Assembly: GCA_009693435.1 (NCBI GenBank)
Contig: SHXF01000031.1
Span: 1-43,762 of the forward strand
Reading direction: 5' to 3'
Length of the DNA: 43,762 nt
From: Betaproteobacteria bacterium
GTDB lineage: Bacteria; Pseudomonadota; Gammaproteobacteria; Burkholderiales; SG8-39
In this document: positions 23,872 to 32,262 of the stretch, piece by piece
Layout: every line of letters starts with the position of its first letter
Numbering within the stretch: position 1 is the stretch's first letter
The notes under the pieces: model-generated
What the model saw: only the letters and a program-made list of their open reading frames with translations
What the model was told of the DNA's origin: nothing
The model's database searches: none
Position numbers and translations under genes: made by a program

Positions 23872-24837
23872 GTGCGGGCGTTCGGACAGCTTTTCGATTT
23901 TCTCGGCAAGCACGGAACCCGGTTTCTGTTCTTCGGCGCGCTGCTCGGCCTGGCCGTGCCGCCGCTGGCGGCGTTGCTCAATCCGCTGCTGGTGGTATTC
24001 CTGCTCGTGCCCCTGGTGCTCGCGATGGTGCGGCTCGACTGGAGCGGATTCCGCCGTTACGCGCACCGCCCGGGCCTGATTGCGTTCATCTGCATCTGGC
24101 TGCTGTTCGTCTCGCCGCTCGCGATGTGGGGCGTGCTGGCTGCGTGGACGGCGCTGGTGGCCGGCGTTCCGGAGGCGCTGCGCCAGGGCCTGATCCTGAT
24201 GGCGGCCGTCTCGCCCATCATGTCCTGTGTCGTGCTCAGCCTGCTGATCGGCCTGGATGCCGCACTGGCGATGGTGGTGGTGCTGCTCGCCACGGCGCTG
24301 GTGCCCTTCACCCTGCCGCCGTTCGCGCTGTGGCTGCTCGGGCTGCAGATCGATATCTCCCTGGGCACCTTCATGCTGCGCCTGGCAGCCATGGTCTTCG
24401 TGTCGTTCCTGGCGGCGTTTGCGATCCGCGCCTGGGTGCCGGCGACGACGCTCTCGCGCAATGCACGCCTCATCGACGGCGTATCGGTGCTGAACCTGGT
24501 GCTGTTCTGCGTCGCCATCATGCATGGCGTGACCGGGGTGGCGCTGGCGCGGCCCGGTTACGCCCTCGCCGCGATGCTGGCTGTTTTCGCGGCGAACCTG
24601 CTGCTGCAGATTGCCGGCACGCTGTTGTTCTGGCGCCTGGGCGTGCGCGCGGCGCTCACCGTGGGCCTGCTGACCGGCAATTGCAACATGGGCCTGGTGA
24701 TGGTGGCGCTGGGGTCGAATGCGCAGTTCGACGTCATCGTGTTTTTCGCGCTGGGACAATTGCCGATCTACATGCTGCCGGGCATGCTGATGCCGCTGTA
24801 CCGTCGCATGCTGGCTCGTCAGCCTCCCGCCGCGTAG
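23872..24837 (+). CDS. bile acid:sodium symporter family (BASS) transporter
   Basis: About 321 residues, almost entirely hydrophobic, with 9-10 membrane helices and the BASS pattern: LLVVFLLVPLVLAMVRLDW, LILMAAVSPIMSCVVLSLL, LVMVALGSNAQFDVIVFFALGQLPIYMLPG. The start is taken as GTG 23872 because upstream residues in frame are hydrophilic and lie over the esterase gene. Members carry organic anions with sodium. It probably belongs with the upstream esterase and MFS as one plus-strand unit. The stop codon falls in the first unit of a tandem repeat. Confidence 0.85.
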   Translation: MRAFGQLFDFLGKHGTRFLFFGALLGLAVPPLAALLNPLLVVFLLVPLVLAMVRLDWSGFRRYAHRPGLIAFICIWLLFVSPLAMWGVLAAWTALVAGVPEALRQGLILMAAVSPIMSCVVLSLLIGLDAALAMVVVLLATALVPFTLPPFALWLLGLQIDISLGTFMLRLAAMVFVSFLAAFAIRAWVPATTLSRNARLIDGVSVLNLVLFCVAIMHGVTGVALARPGYALAAMLAVFAANLLLQIAGTLLFWRLGVRAALTVGLLTGNCNMGLVMVALGSNAQFDVIVFFALGQLPIYMLPGMLMPLYRRMLARQPPAA

Positions 24838-24980
24838 CGGGCGTAACAGCAGTGCAGCGGGCGTAACTGCCGCGCACCGGGCGTAAACCAATGCGCAGCG
24901 GGCGTAACAGTGGCGCAGCGGGCGTAACTGCCGCGCAGCGGGTGTAAACCAACGCGCAGCGGGCGTAGAATCAACGCAGC
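24831..24980 (+). repeat. 20-21-bp tandem repeat, about 7 units
   Basis: Seven units with the core agcgggcgtaa (variants caccgggcg and cagcgggtg), spaced 20-22 bases, run from the BASS stop codon to about 24 bases before the molybdopterin oxidoreductase start. Alternate units end in ctgccgcg or ccaatgcg, hinting at a higher-order 40-60-bp period. Read on either strand it stays open for a long way, but the composition is not protein-like. Confidence 0.85.
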
Positions 24981-25003
24981 AAACCCTACTTCCGGAATCC
25001 GAG

Positions 25004-27103
25004 ATGAAGCCGAACGACATGCCACAGCCGGGAACACCCGATGGCGCGATAACAATCGTGCGCGCCGCCTGCCCGCACGATTGTCCCGACACCTGCGCCA
25101 TGCAGATCACGGTGCGAAACGGCATCGCGATCAAGGTCGAGGGCGCGAAGGACCATGCGTTCACGCAAGGCACGCTGTGCAACAAGGTGTCGCGTTACCT
25201 GGATCGTGTCTATGCCAAGGACCGCCTGCTCTACCCGATGCGGCGTTCGGGCGGCAAGGGTCCCGGCAAGGGCGAACTGCGCCGCATCTCCTGGGACGAG
25301 GCGCTATCTGCCATCGCAAGCAAGTTTTCCGACATTGCGGCCGATGATCCGCAGGGCATCCTGCCGTACGACTACGCCGGCACCATGGGTTATGTGCAGT
25401 GGCACGCCGCAGGCAAGCGCTTCTTCAACCGACTCGGCGCCTCGCTGCTTGATCGCACCATCTGCTCCTCGGCCGGCAAGGTCGGCCTCAAGATCAGCCT
25501 GGGCGGCTCCTTCGGCATGGATCCGGAGCGCTTCGACGAGGCGAAGCTGATCATCATCTGGGGCTCCAATCCCATCGTCTCCAACCTGCACCTGTGGTCG
25601 CGGGTGCAGGAGGCGAAGCGCCGCGGCGCGAAAGTCATCGCCATCGATCCCTGGCGCAGCCAGACCGCGGAGAAGTGCGACGAGCACCTGGCGCTACTCC
25701 CCGGCACCGACGGCGCGCTCGCGCTTGCCATGATGAACGTGATTATCGGCGAGGACCTGATCGATCGCGATTACGTCGAGCGCCACACGCTCGGCTACGC
25801 GCAGTTGCGGGAGCGGGTGAAGGCGTACCCCCCCGACACCGTGGCGGCGATCTGCGGAGTGCCCGCGGAGCGCATCATCGCCCTCGCGCGCGAGTACGCG
25901 GGGACGAAGCCCGCTGCGATCCGGCTCAACTACGGCATGCAGCGCAGCGCCGGCGGCGGCATGGCGACGCGCAACATCGCCTGTCTGCCGGCACTGGTGG
26001 GGGCGTGGCGCGATGCGGCGGGCGGCGTGGTGATGACCACCGCCGGATTTTTCGGCATGAACATGCCGGCCATGGAACGCGCCGATCTGCTGGCGAACAA
26101 AGAGACGCGCACCATCAACATGTCGGCCATTGGCGATGCGCTGCTGGCGGCGACGCCGCCGCTGCGCGCCCTGTACGTCTACAACTCCAATCCGGTGGCG
26201 GTGGCGCCGGACTCGCGCAAGGTGATCGCCGGGTTCTCGCGGCCGGACCTCTTCACGGTGGTGCACGACGTGTTTCTCACCGACACCTGCGACTACGCCG
26301 ACATCGTGCTGCCGGCGACGACGCAACTGGAACACCACGACCTGCACACGGCCTACGGCCATCTCTACGTGCTGGCGAACAACCCGGCGATCGCGCCGGT
26401 CGGCGAAAGCCTGCCGAACAGCGAAGTGTTCCGGCGGCTGGCCGCGCGCATGGGGTTCACCGAGGACTGCTTTCGCGACTCGGACGAGGACATCTGCAGG
26501 CAGGCGCTGGTGTCGGACCATCCCCGCATGCAGGGCATCGAGTGGGAGGCGCTGAAGCAACAGGGCTTCCAGCGGCTGAAACTGCCTGAGCGTTTCGCGC
26601 CTTTCGCGGAAGGCGGCTTCGCCACGCCCTCGGGGAAATGCGAGTTCTACAGCGAAACGGCGCTCGCGATGGGCCTGGATCCGCTGCCGGCCTTCATCCC
26701 GCCGCGCGAATCGCTGCAGTCGGCGCCCGAGCTGGCGAAGCAATATCCGCTTGCCATGATCAGTCCGCCGGCGCGCAACGCGCTCAATTCGAGTTTCGCC
26801 AACCTGCCGGCTTTCCTCGAGCAGGAGAAGGAGCCGCGCCTGTACATGCATCGCGCCGACGCGCGCTCGCGTGGCATAGTCGACGGCGACCCGGTGCGCG
26901 TGTTCAACGACCGCGGCGACCTGCGCGCGCGCGCGCAGGTGGGCGATCGTGCCCGCGAGGGCGTGGTGGTGCTGCCCTCCCTGTGGTGGAAAAAACTCTC
27001 GCCCGACGGCAGCAATGCCAACGACGTCACCTCGCAGGCGCTCACCGACATGGGCCGCGGCGCTACGTTCTACGATTGTCTTGTCGAAGTGCAGGCGGCG
27101 TGA
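25004..27103 (+). CDS. molybdopterin-dependent oxidoreductase (DMSO reductase family)
   Basis: A 699-residue cytoplasmic-type molybdoenzyme large subunit. An N-terminal [4Fe-4S] site is given by Cys23, Cys27, Cys31 and Cys59 (ACPHDCPDTCAM, then GTLCNK). Then come the bis-MGD domains, with IIIWGSNPIVSN near residue 185 and AIDPWRSQTAEKCDEHLALLPGTDGALALAM near 213-243, and the C-terminal MGD-binding barrel (MISPPARNALNSSFAN, later GIVDGDPVRVFNDRGDL). No Tat signal is present and no partner Fe-S or membrane subunit is adjacent, so the electron partner and substrate are unknown. The M20 peptidase start overlaps its stop (TGATG). Confidence 0.93.
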   Translation: MKPNDMPQPGTPDGAITIVRAACPHDCPDTCAMQITVRNGIAIKVEGAKDHAFTQGTLCNKVSRYLDRVYAKDRLLYPMRRSGGKGPGKGELRRISWDEALSAIASKFSDIAADDPQGILPYDYAGTMGYVQWHAAGKRFFNRLGASLLDRTICSSAGKVGLKISLGGSFGMDPERFDEAKLIIIWGSNPIVSNLHLWSRVQEAKRRGAKVIAIDPWRSQTAEKCDEHLALLPGTDGALALAMMNVIIGEDLIDRDYVERHTLGYAQLRERVKAYPPDTVAAICGVPAERIIALAREYAGTKPAAIRLNYGMQRSAGGGMATRNIACLPALVGAWRDAAGGVVMTTAGFFGMNMPAMERADLLANKETRTINMSAIGDALLAATPPLRALYVYNSNPVAVAPDSRKVIAGFSRPDLFTVVHDVFLTDTCDYADIVLPATTQLEHHDLHTAYGHLYVLANNPAIAPVGESLPNSEVFRRLAARMGFTEDCFRDSDEDICRQALVSDHPRMQGIEWEALKQQGFQRLKLPERFAPFAEGGFATPSGKCEFYSETALAMGLDPLPAFIPPRESLQSAPELAKQYPLAMISPPARNALNSSFANLPAFLEQEKEPRLYMHRADARSRGIVDGDPVRVFNDRGDLRARAQVGDRAREGVVVLPSLWWKKLSPDGSNANDVTSQALTDMGRGATFYDCLVEVQAA

Positions 27104-28515
27104 TGTTCGCGCGTACGCCATTCGGTTTCATGGCGGCAATGTCCGCAGCGTCAGTCGGCTTCGCCCAGGCCCCCCCGCTCAATCCTGATCAGCGCCTGCT
27201 GCGCGAAATCTACCAGCAACTGGTGGAAATCAACACCACCGATTCTGCCGGCGACTGCACCGTCGCAGCCAACGCGATGGGCGCGCGTCTCACAGCGGGC
27301 GGGATCCCGGCGGCGGATGTGCAGGTCATTGCGCCGCCCGCTGCGCCGAAGAAGGGCAATCTGATTGCGCGGCTGCGCGGCAGCGGCGCGAAAAAGCCGT
27401 TGCTGCTGCTCGCCCACATCGACGTGGTCGAGGCAAAGCGCGAGGACTGGACGCGCGATCCGTTCCGCCTGGTCGAGGAGAACGGCTACTTTTACGCGCG
27501 CGGCGCCTCCGACAACAAGGCCATGGCGGCGGTGTTTGTCGCCAACCTCATCCGCTACCGCCAGGAAGGCTACCGGCCGGAACGCGACCTGATCGTCGCC
27601 CTCACCTGCGACGAGGAAATCATTCCGAGCCGGTTCAACGGGGTCGAGTACCTGCTGCGCTACCACCGGCCGCTGATCGACGCCGACTTCGCCCTGAACG
27701 AGGGTGGATCGGGGCTCAGCGACCGCAACGGCAGATACGTGCGACTGAACATACAGCTGGGCGAAAAGGTGTTTCAGACCTACCAGCTGGAAGTCACCCA
27801 CCGCGGCGGCCACAGCGCCCAGCCGGTGAAGGACAACGCCATCACGCATCTCGCCGAAGGCCTGGCGCGGCTGGGGAGCTTCGACTTTCCGTTCACCTTG
27901 TCGGCCACCACGCGCACCTTCTTCGAGCGCATGTCGAAAATCGAAACGGGACAAACGGCAGCGGACATGCAGGCCATACTGCGCACGCCACCCGACCCCG
28001 CGGCTCTGGCGCGCCTGTCGGACGTAGCGTTGTACAACGCCACCTTCCGCACCACCTGCGTCGCCACCATGGTGGAAGCCGGCCACGCCACCAACGCGCT
28101 GCCGCAGCGCGCCCGCGCCACGGTCAACTGCCGCGTGCTACCGGGCGAACCGGTGGCGAAGGTGCAGGAGACGCTCGCTGCCGTCATGGCCAACGACAAG
28201 ATCCGGATAACAGCAGTGGGCGAAGCGGTGCTCTCGCCGCCACCGCCGCTTTCGGCCGGGATACTCGGTCCGGTGGAGTCGGTCAGCGCCGCGATGTGGC
28301 CGGGCGTGCCGGTGGTGCCGACGATGCTGGTGGCCGCGACCGACGGCCGCTTCCTCAACAATGCCGGGATCTGGACGTATGGCATGAACGGCATGTTCCG
28401 CGATGCCGAGGGTTCGGGTGTGCACGGGCTGAACGAGCGCTTCCCGGTGCGCTCGCTGTATGAAGGGCAGGCGTTTCTGTATCGCGTGGTTCGGTTGTAT
28501 GCCGGCGGGCAATGA
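27103..28515 (+). CDS. exported M20-family metallopeptidase
   Basis: A 470-residue zinc peptidase. A signal peptide (MFARTPFGFMAAMSAASVGFAQA) implies export. M20 metal and catalytic motifs: HIDVV near residue 106, GASDNKAMAA near 137-146 with the bridging Asp, CDEEIIPSRF near 172 (general base and metal Glu), NEGG near 200, and a C-terminal GVHGLNER with the last metal His. Natural substrates are dipeptides or N-acyl amino acids. It is coupled to the molybdoenzyme by a one-base stop/start overlap, an unusual pairing. Confidence 0.92.
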   Translation: MFARTPFGFMAAMSAASVGFAQAPPLNPDQRLLREIYQQLVEINTTDSAGDCTVAANAMGARLTAGGIPAADVQVIAPPAAPKKGNLIARLRGSGAKKPLLLLAHIDVVEAKREDWTRDPFRLVEENGYFYARGASDNKAMAAVFVANLIRYRQEGYRPERDLIVALTCDEEIIPSRFNGVEYLLRYHRPLIDADFALNEGGSGLSDRNGRYVRLNIQLGEKVFQTYQLEVTHRGGHSAQPVKDNAITHLAEGLARLGSFDFPFTLSATTRTFFERMSKIETGQTAADMQAILRTPPDPAALARLSDVALYNATFRTTCVATMVEAGHATNALPQRARATVNCRVLPGEPVAKVQETLAAVMANDKIRITAVGEAVLSPPPPLSAGILGPVESVSAAMWPGVPVVPTMLVAATDGRFLNNAGIWTYGMNGMFRDAEGSGVHGLNERFPVRSLYEGQAFLYRVVRLYAGGQ

Positions 28516-28652
28516 TCGTTCCGTGCTGGGTGGTATATTAAATCAGATAGCACGATGGCCCGTACAACAGCGCCGTATAGGCTTCCGCTTGCATGAAAGT
28601 AGTGAATTGTCGATGAAACTGCGGGTCGCCGCGGCCTGCCGGAACTGAGCGC

Positions 28653-29924
28653 ATGAGCGCCGCCCCGAAACTGTTTCGCGGCTGGGTCGTGGTCGCCGCC
28701 ACCTTTGTCGCGTTGTTCGTCATCTTCGGCATCGCCTATTCCTTCTCGGCCTTCTTCTTTTCGCTGCAGCAGCAGTTCGGCGCCGCGCGCGGCGATGTGT
28801 CGCTGATTTTCTCGCTGTGCGGTTTTCTGTATTTCACTATCGGCGCATTGACCGGCACGCTGGCCGACCGGATCGGGCCGCGCTGGCTGATCGTGGCCGG
28901 GTTCATGTTTCTGGCGGCGGGTCTGTTGGGCGCGAGCCGCGCCGCTTCGCTGCCGGAGCTGTATGCCACCTACAGTATCGGCGTCGGCCTGGGCATAGGC
29001 TGCGTGTACGTGCCCGCAGTGAGCGCGGTGCAGCCCTGGTTTATCCGCCGGCGCGGACTCGCCTCGGGCCTGGCCTCTTCGGGGATAGGCGTGGGCACTC
29101 TGCTGGTGCCGCTCCTCGCGGTGGGCATCATCGAACATTACGGCTGGCGCGGGACGTTCGAATTGTTTGCCTGGCTGGCCATCGTGCTCGGGATCGCGAC
29201 CGGATTTCTCATCGACAATTCGCCGGCGCGCCACGGGTTGCAGCCCGATGGGGTGAACCGCCGCGCTGAAGTTGCATTGAAGTCCGCGGCCGCGCGGCCA
29301 ACCGGTGTTGCAATGCGCGCGGCGATGCGCAGCCCTGCTTTCTGGCTGATGTACACCGGCATCGCCGCGTTTTCCACCGGCCTCTTCATTCCGTTCGTGC
29401 ATCTTGCGCCGTATGCGCGCGACCACGGCATGTCGGAGCAGACCGGGGTGCTGTTGATGGGATTGATCGGCGTCGGTTCGGTGGTAGGTCGCTTCAGTCT
29501 TGCCGGGTTCGGCGACCGGTTCGGGCGGCGCGGCCTGCTGGCAGGGGTCTATGCCATGTCCGCGGCGATGTTTGTGCTCTGGGCCGTGTCCGCCAACGCG
29601 CCGGCCCTGGCCGTGTTTGCGCTGGTATTCGGTACCTGCTACGGCGTGTTCGTTGCGGTGCTGCCGCCGCTCGCGATGGATTTCTTCGGCGCGCGCAATC
29701 TGGCCGGCATCATAGGCGCGCTGTACACCGGCGCCGGCGTCGGCACCCTGATCGGTCCGGCCGTCGCGGGATTTGCTTTTGATCTCGCCGGCAGCTACCT
29801 GTTGCCCATCCTCGCCTCGTCGCTGCTGATGCTGCTCGCGCTGGGCTGTGCGCTTGCGCTCAGACGCGAGGCGGATTTTGTGGCGGCAGAATATCGGCAG
29901 CCCCCTGCGGTTTTGTCATCCTGA
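28653..29924 (+). CDS. MFS transporter (MCT/OFA-like)
   Basis: A 423-residue major facilitator with 12 helices. The N-terminus FRGWVVVAATFVALFVIFGIAYSFSAFFFSL and GALTGTLADRIGPRWLIVAGF (loop 2-3 motif) place it with monocarboxylate/oxalate-formate-type carriers, as does GIGCVYVPAVSAVQPWFIRRRGLASGLASSGIGVGTL (loop after helix 4). A carboxylate is the likely cargo. Its last 65 bases overlap the 3' end of the convergent YdcF-like gene. A stretch of 137 bases with a TATATT-like box separates it from the peptidase. Confidence 0.9.
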   Translation: MSAAPKLFRGWVVVAATFVALFVIFGIAYSFSAFFFSLQQQFGAARGDVSLIFSLCGFLYFTIGALTGTLADRIGPRWLIVAGFMFLAAGLLGASRAASLPELYATYSIGVGLGIGCVYVPAVSAVQPWFIRRRGLASGLASSGIGVGTLLVPLLAVGIIEHYGWRGTFELFAWLAIVLGIATGFLIDNSPARHGLQPDGVNRRAEVALKSAAARPTGVAMRAAMRSPAFWLMYTGIAAFSTGLFIPFVHLAPYARDHGMSEQTGVLLMGLIGVGSVVGRFSLAGFGDRFGRRGLLAGVYAMSAAMFVLWAVSANAPALAVFALVFGTCYGVFVAVLPPLAMDFFGARNLAGIIGALYTGAGVGTLIGPAVAGFAFDLAGSYLLPILASSLLMLLALGCALALRREADFVAAEYRQPPAVLSS

Positions 29925-30537
29925 AGCCGCCGCCCAGGCGGTAAAACATGATCTTGGCGATTTCGAGCAGCACGTTGCGCGCGCTTTCCTGCTCGCTCCA
30001 CCACGGGTCGGCGAACTGCTCGTAGGGCGAGGCGACGACGCGAAAGCGCGCGGCGGGAAAGACATCGCCGAATATCATCTTCACCCGCCGCGTGTGGAAA
30101 GCCGAGGTGACGATGAGCAGGCGTTGCGTGGAGTCGTCCAGCATGCGCCGCGCGATCTCCGCTTCATCGAGCGTGCTCATCGCCTCCGCATCGAAAAAGC
30201 GCAGCGCCGAATCGGGGACGCCGCGCTTGGCGAGTATCGCGCGGGTAATGTCGATGCCATTGGGCAGGTGCAGGCCTATCCTCTCAAGCAGCAGGTCCTC
30301 CTCGCTTTGCCGCTCGACACTGAGCAGTATCCGCGCGGCCATGCGCTCGCGATACAGGTCTCCGGCGTACAGCGGCCGGCTGAAACCGCCGCCCAGCACC
30401 ACGATCACATCGGCCGGCTGCGGCGCGTCGCCGGCATCCAGCCAATCGCGCACGCTTAAGGCGCCGGCAACCGCCAGCGCGGCGAAAAGCAGCATGAGGG
30501 CGCAGGCGCCGAGCAGACAACGTTTCAGGCATTGCAT
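29860..30537 (-). CDS. YdcF/SanA-like DUF218 membrane protein
   Basis: A 225-residue protein with one N-terminal membrane helix (CLLGACALMLLFAALAVAGAL) and a DUF218 domain facing the periplasm: ADVIVVLGGGFSRPLYAGDLYRERMAARILLS, then RLLIVTSAFHTRRVKMIFGDVFP and later ESARNVLLEIAKIMFYRLGG. DUF218 proteins (ElyC, SanA, YdcF) are linked to envelope and peptidoglycan precursor metabolism. The last 20 residues overlap the convergent MFS gene and are probably a recent 3' extension. It diverges from the spermidine-synthase-like gene. Confidence 0.88.
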   Translation of the reverse strand: MQCLKRCLLGACALMLLFAALAVAGALSVRDWLDAGDAPQPADVIVVLGGGFSRPLYAGDLYRERMAARILLSVERQSEEDLLLERIGLHLPNGIDITRAILAKRGVPDSALRFFDAEAMSTLDEAEIARRMLDDSTQRLLIVTSAFHTRRVKMIFGDVFPAARFRVVASPYEQFADPWWSEQESARNVLLEIAKIMFYRLGGGFRMTKPQGAADILPPQNPPRV

Positions 30538-30635
30538 AATGGAGCCCGCGCGAATTCGATGGCCGATTCTAGCGGTTCATGCGGCCTCGCATGACGCGAG
30601 AGCAAGCAGGCGGCAAGCAGGAGCAAGACGAAAAC

Positions 30636-31430
30636 ATGGCACGGGCAAAGAAACTGGTTTCAGGCGGCGAGGATCAACTGGCGGTGATGGAAGAGGACGG
30701 CGTGCGCACCCTGCACATCGGCGGCCACGCCATACAGAGCGCGCTACGGCTCGCCGCCCCCGAATTGCTGGAACTCGAGTACACGCGCGCCATGATGGCG
30801 TTTCTGCTGTTCTGCCCGGAGCCGAAGGACGTGCTCATGATCGGGCTGGGCGGCGGGTCCATCGCCCGCTTCGTCCATGCGCGCCTGCCGGAGGCGCGCA
30901 TGACGGTGGTCGAAATCAGTCCCGGCGTGGTCAAGGTGGCGCGGCACTATTTCGGGTTGCCCGAGGACGACCGGCGTCTGCGGGTGATCGTGGCCGACGG
31001 CGCGGCCTGGGTGCAGGCGCACGCCGAAAGTGCCGAAGTGCTGCTGCTGGACGGTTTCGAGGACGGAAAGCAGCCCGCGGCGCTGTGCAATGCCGCCTTC
31101 TACGAGAACGCCTGCAAGGCGCTGCGTCCGGGCGGGATCATGGCCGCCAATTTCATGGCGGAAGACCGTCGCCTCGACACCTACATTGCGCACATCGACA
31201 AGGTGTTCGATGGCCGCACGCTGCTGTTGTCGGCCGAGGACAACGTGAACGTCATCGTCCTCGCATTCAAGGGCGGCGCGGCACGCATCAGCTGGGAAAC
31301 GCTGCGCAACCGGGCGCGCGCTCAGCAGCGCGCGCTCGGCCTGCCGACCGCCTACTTTCTTTCCACGCTGCGCGAACAGAACGAGCACAGCGCCAATTAC
31401 CTGCGCATCGCAGCGCAATCGGAGACGTGA
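30636..31430 (+). CDS. spermidine-synthase-like SAM-binding protein
   Basis: About 264 residues (in-frame ATGs at 30579 and 30591 would add up to 19; an AGGAG lies 11 bases before 30636). The fold is that of spermidine synthase: LELEYTRAMMAFLL, SAM-site VLMIGLGGGSIARFVH, ARMTVVEISPGVVKVARHYF, then VLLLDGFEDGKQ. The synthase GGGDG motif is GGGSI here, and the substrate-Asp region is changed (DGFEDGK), so true polyamine synthesis is doubtful. It is coupled by a one-base overlap to an exported methyltransferase-like protein. Confidence 0.85.
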   Translation: MARAKKLVSGGEDQLAVMEEDGVRTLHIGGHAIQSALRLAAPELLELEYTRAMMAFLLFCPEPKDVLMIGLGGGSIARFVHARLPEARMTVVEISPGVVKVARHYFGLPEDDRRLRVIVADGAAWVQAHAESAEVLLLDGFEDGKQPAALCNAAFYENACKALRPGGIMAANFMAEDRRLDTYIAHIDKVFDGRTLLLSAEDNVNVIVLAFKGGAARISWETLRNRARAQQRALGLPTAYFLSTLREQNEHSANYLRIAAQSET

Positions 31431-32056
31431 TGAAACGACGCGACGCATTGCTTGCACTGGCCGGATCGGCCGCCCTCGCCGCCCTTGCTGGATTGGCCGG
31501 TTGCGCCGGATCGATGGGCAAGTCCGGGCCCGCGCGCGAACCGCTCCCGGAGGGGAGCGGCATTCTCTCCTTCATTCCGAACGCGCCCTACGTGCCGACG
31601 CGGCCGGAACTGGTGGATGCATTGCTTGCGCTCGCCGGCGTCGGCCCGCGCGACAACGTGTATGACCTGGGTTGCGGCGACGGGCGCATCGTCATTGCGG
31701 CGGCGCAACTGCGCGGCGCGCGCGGCGTCGGCGTCGACATCGATTTCGACCTGATCAGCCTGGCGCAGGCGCACGCCAGCGGCGCCGGGGTGGCGGAGCG
31801 CGTGCGTTTCGTGTCGGGTGACCTGTTTCAACTCGACCTGCGCGAGGCCACCGTGGTGACGCTGTACCTCTCGGTCGCGCTCAATCAGAAGCTGCTGCCC
31901 AAGCTGCTGCAGGAACTCCCGGTGGGGGCGCGCATCGTCGCCAACCGCTTCGGCATGGGCGACGCGTGGGCGCCGGAGAAAACGGTGCAGGTGGGGGACA
32001 CGCCGCTGTATCTGTGGACCGTGCCCGCGGGACGGAAAGTGCCGGCGCGGCCATGA
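31430..32056 (+). CDS. methyltransferase-fold protein with lipoprotein signal
   Basis: A 208-residue class I SAM methyltransferase fold: YVPTRPELVDALLALAGV, motif I VYDLGCGDGRIVIAA, then GVGVDIDFDLISLAQAHA, VRFVSGDLFQLDL and a closing PLYLWTVPAGRK. The N-terminus MKRRDALLALAGSAALAALAGLAGC looks like a Tat-type (RRDALLAL) or Sec signal ending in a lipobox Cys at 25, which predicts a membrane-anchored periplasmic protein where SAM is not expected. A start at 31514 would remove the signal, but the upstream stretch is typical of a signal peptide and coupled to the previous gene. A fragment of a similar gene lies at 37823-37877. Confidence 0.85.
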   Translation: MKRRDALLALAGSAALAALAGLAGCAGSMGKSGPAREPLPEGSGILSFIPNAPYVPTRPELVDALLALAGVGPRDNVYDLGCGDGRIVIAAAQLRGARGVGVDIDFDLISLAQAHASGAGVAERVRFVSGDLFQLDLREATVVTLYLSVALNQKLLPKLLQELPVGARIVANRFGMGDAWAPEKTVQVGDTPLYLWTVPAGRKVPARP

Positions 32057-32188
32057 TATTTAGAGGATTTATCAGGATAAATGCCCGGCGCTATACGTGC
32101 TGAATACCCGATATACTTTACGAATAACAATATAAAAAGAGATGTCAGACTTGCCTCGCCGCTCTGCTGCGAGTGAATTTCTTGGGCT

Positions 32189-32249
32189 CGAAAACAGGGT
32201 AATAACGTTCATCAATACCCCAATACGCAGTAGGATTACCCTGTTTTCG
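32189..32249. promoter_or_regulatory. perfect 15-bp inverted repeat upstream of fic
   Basis: The arms cgaaaacagggtaat (32189-32203) and attaccctgttttcg (32235-32249) are exact reverse complements with a 31-base spacer. The right arm ends 13 bases before the Fic start. The surrounding 200 bases are much richer in A+T than the genes to the left. It could be the operator of the Fic/R-M operon, or an element end marking the island border. Confidence 0.6.
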
Positions 32250-32262
32250 GGATATACACACC

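Noticed and set aside
30636..31430. True spermidine synthase
   Set aside because: The fold matches, but the GGGDG motif and substrate Asp region are changed, so I only call it synthase-like.
31514..32056. Cytoplasmic start for the methyltransferase at 31514
   Set aside because: The 28 residues before it form a good signal peptide with a lipobox and start in a coupled overlap, so I kept 31430, though it is not proven.
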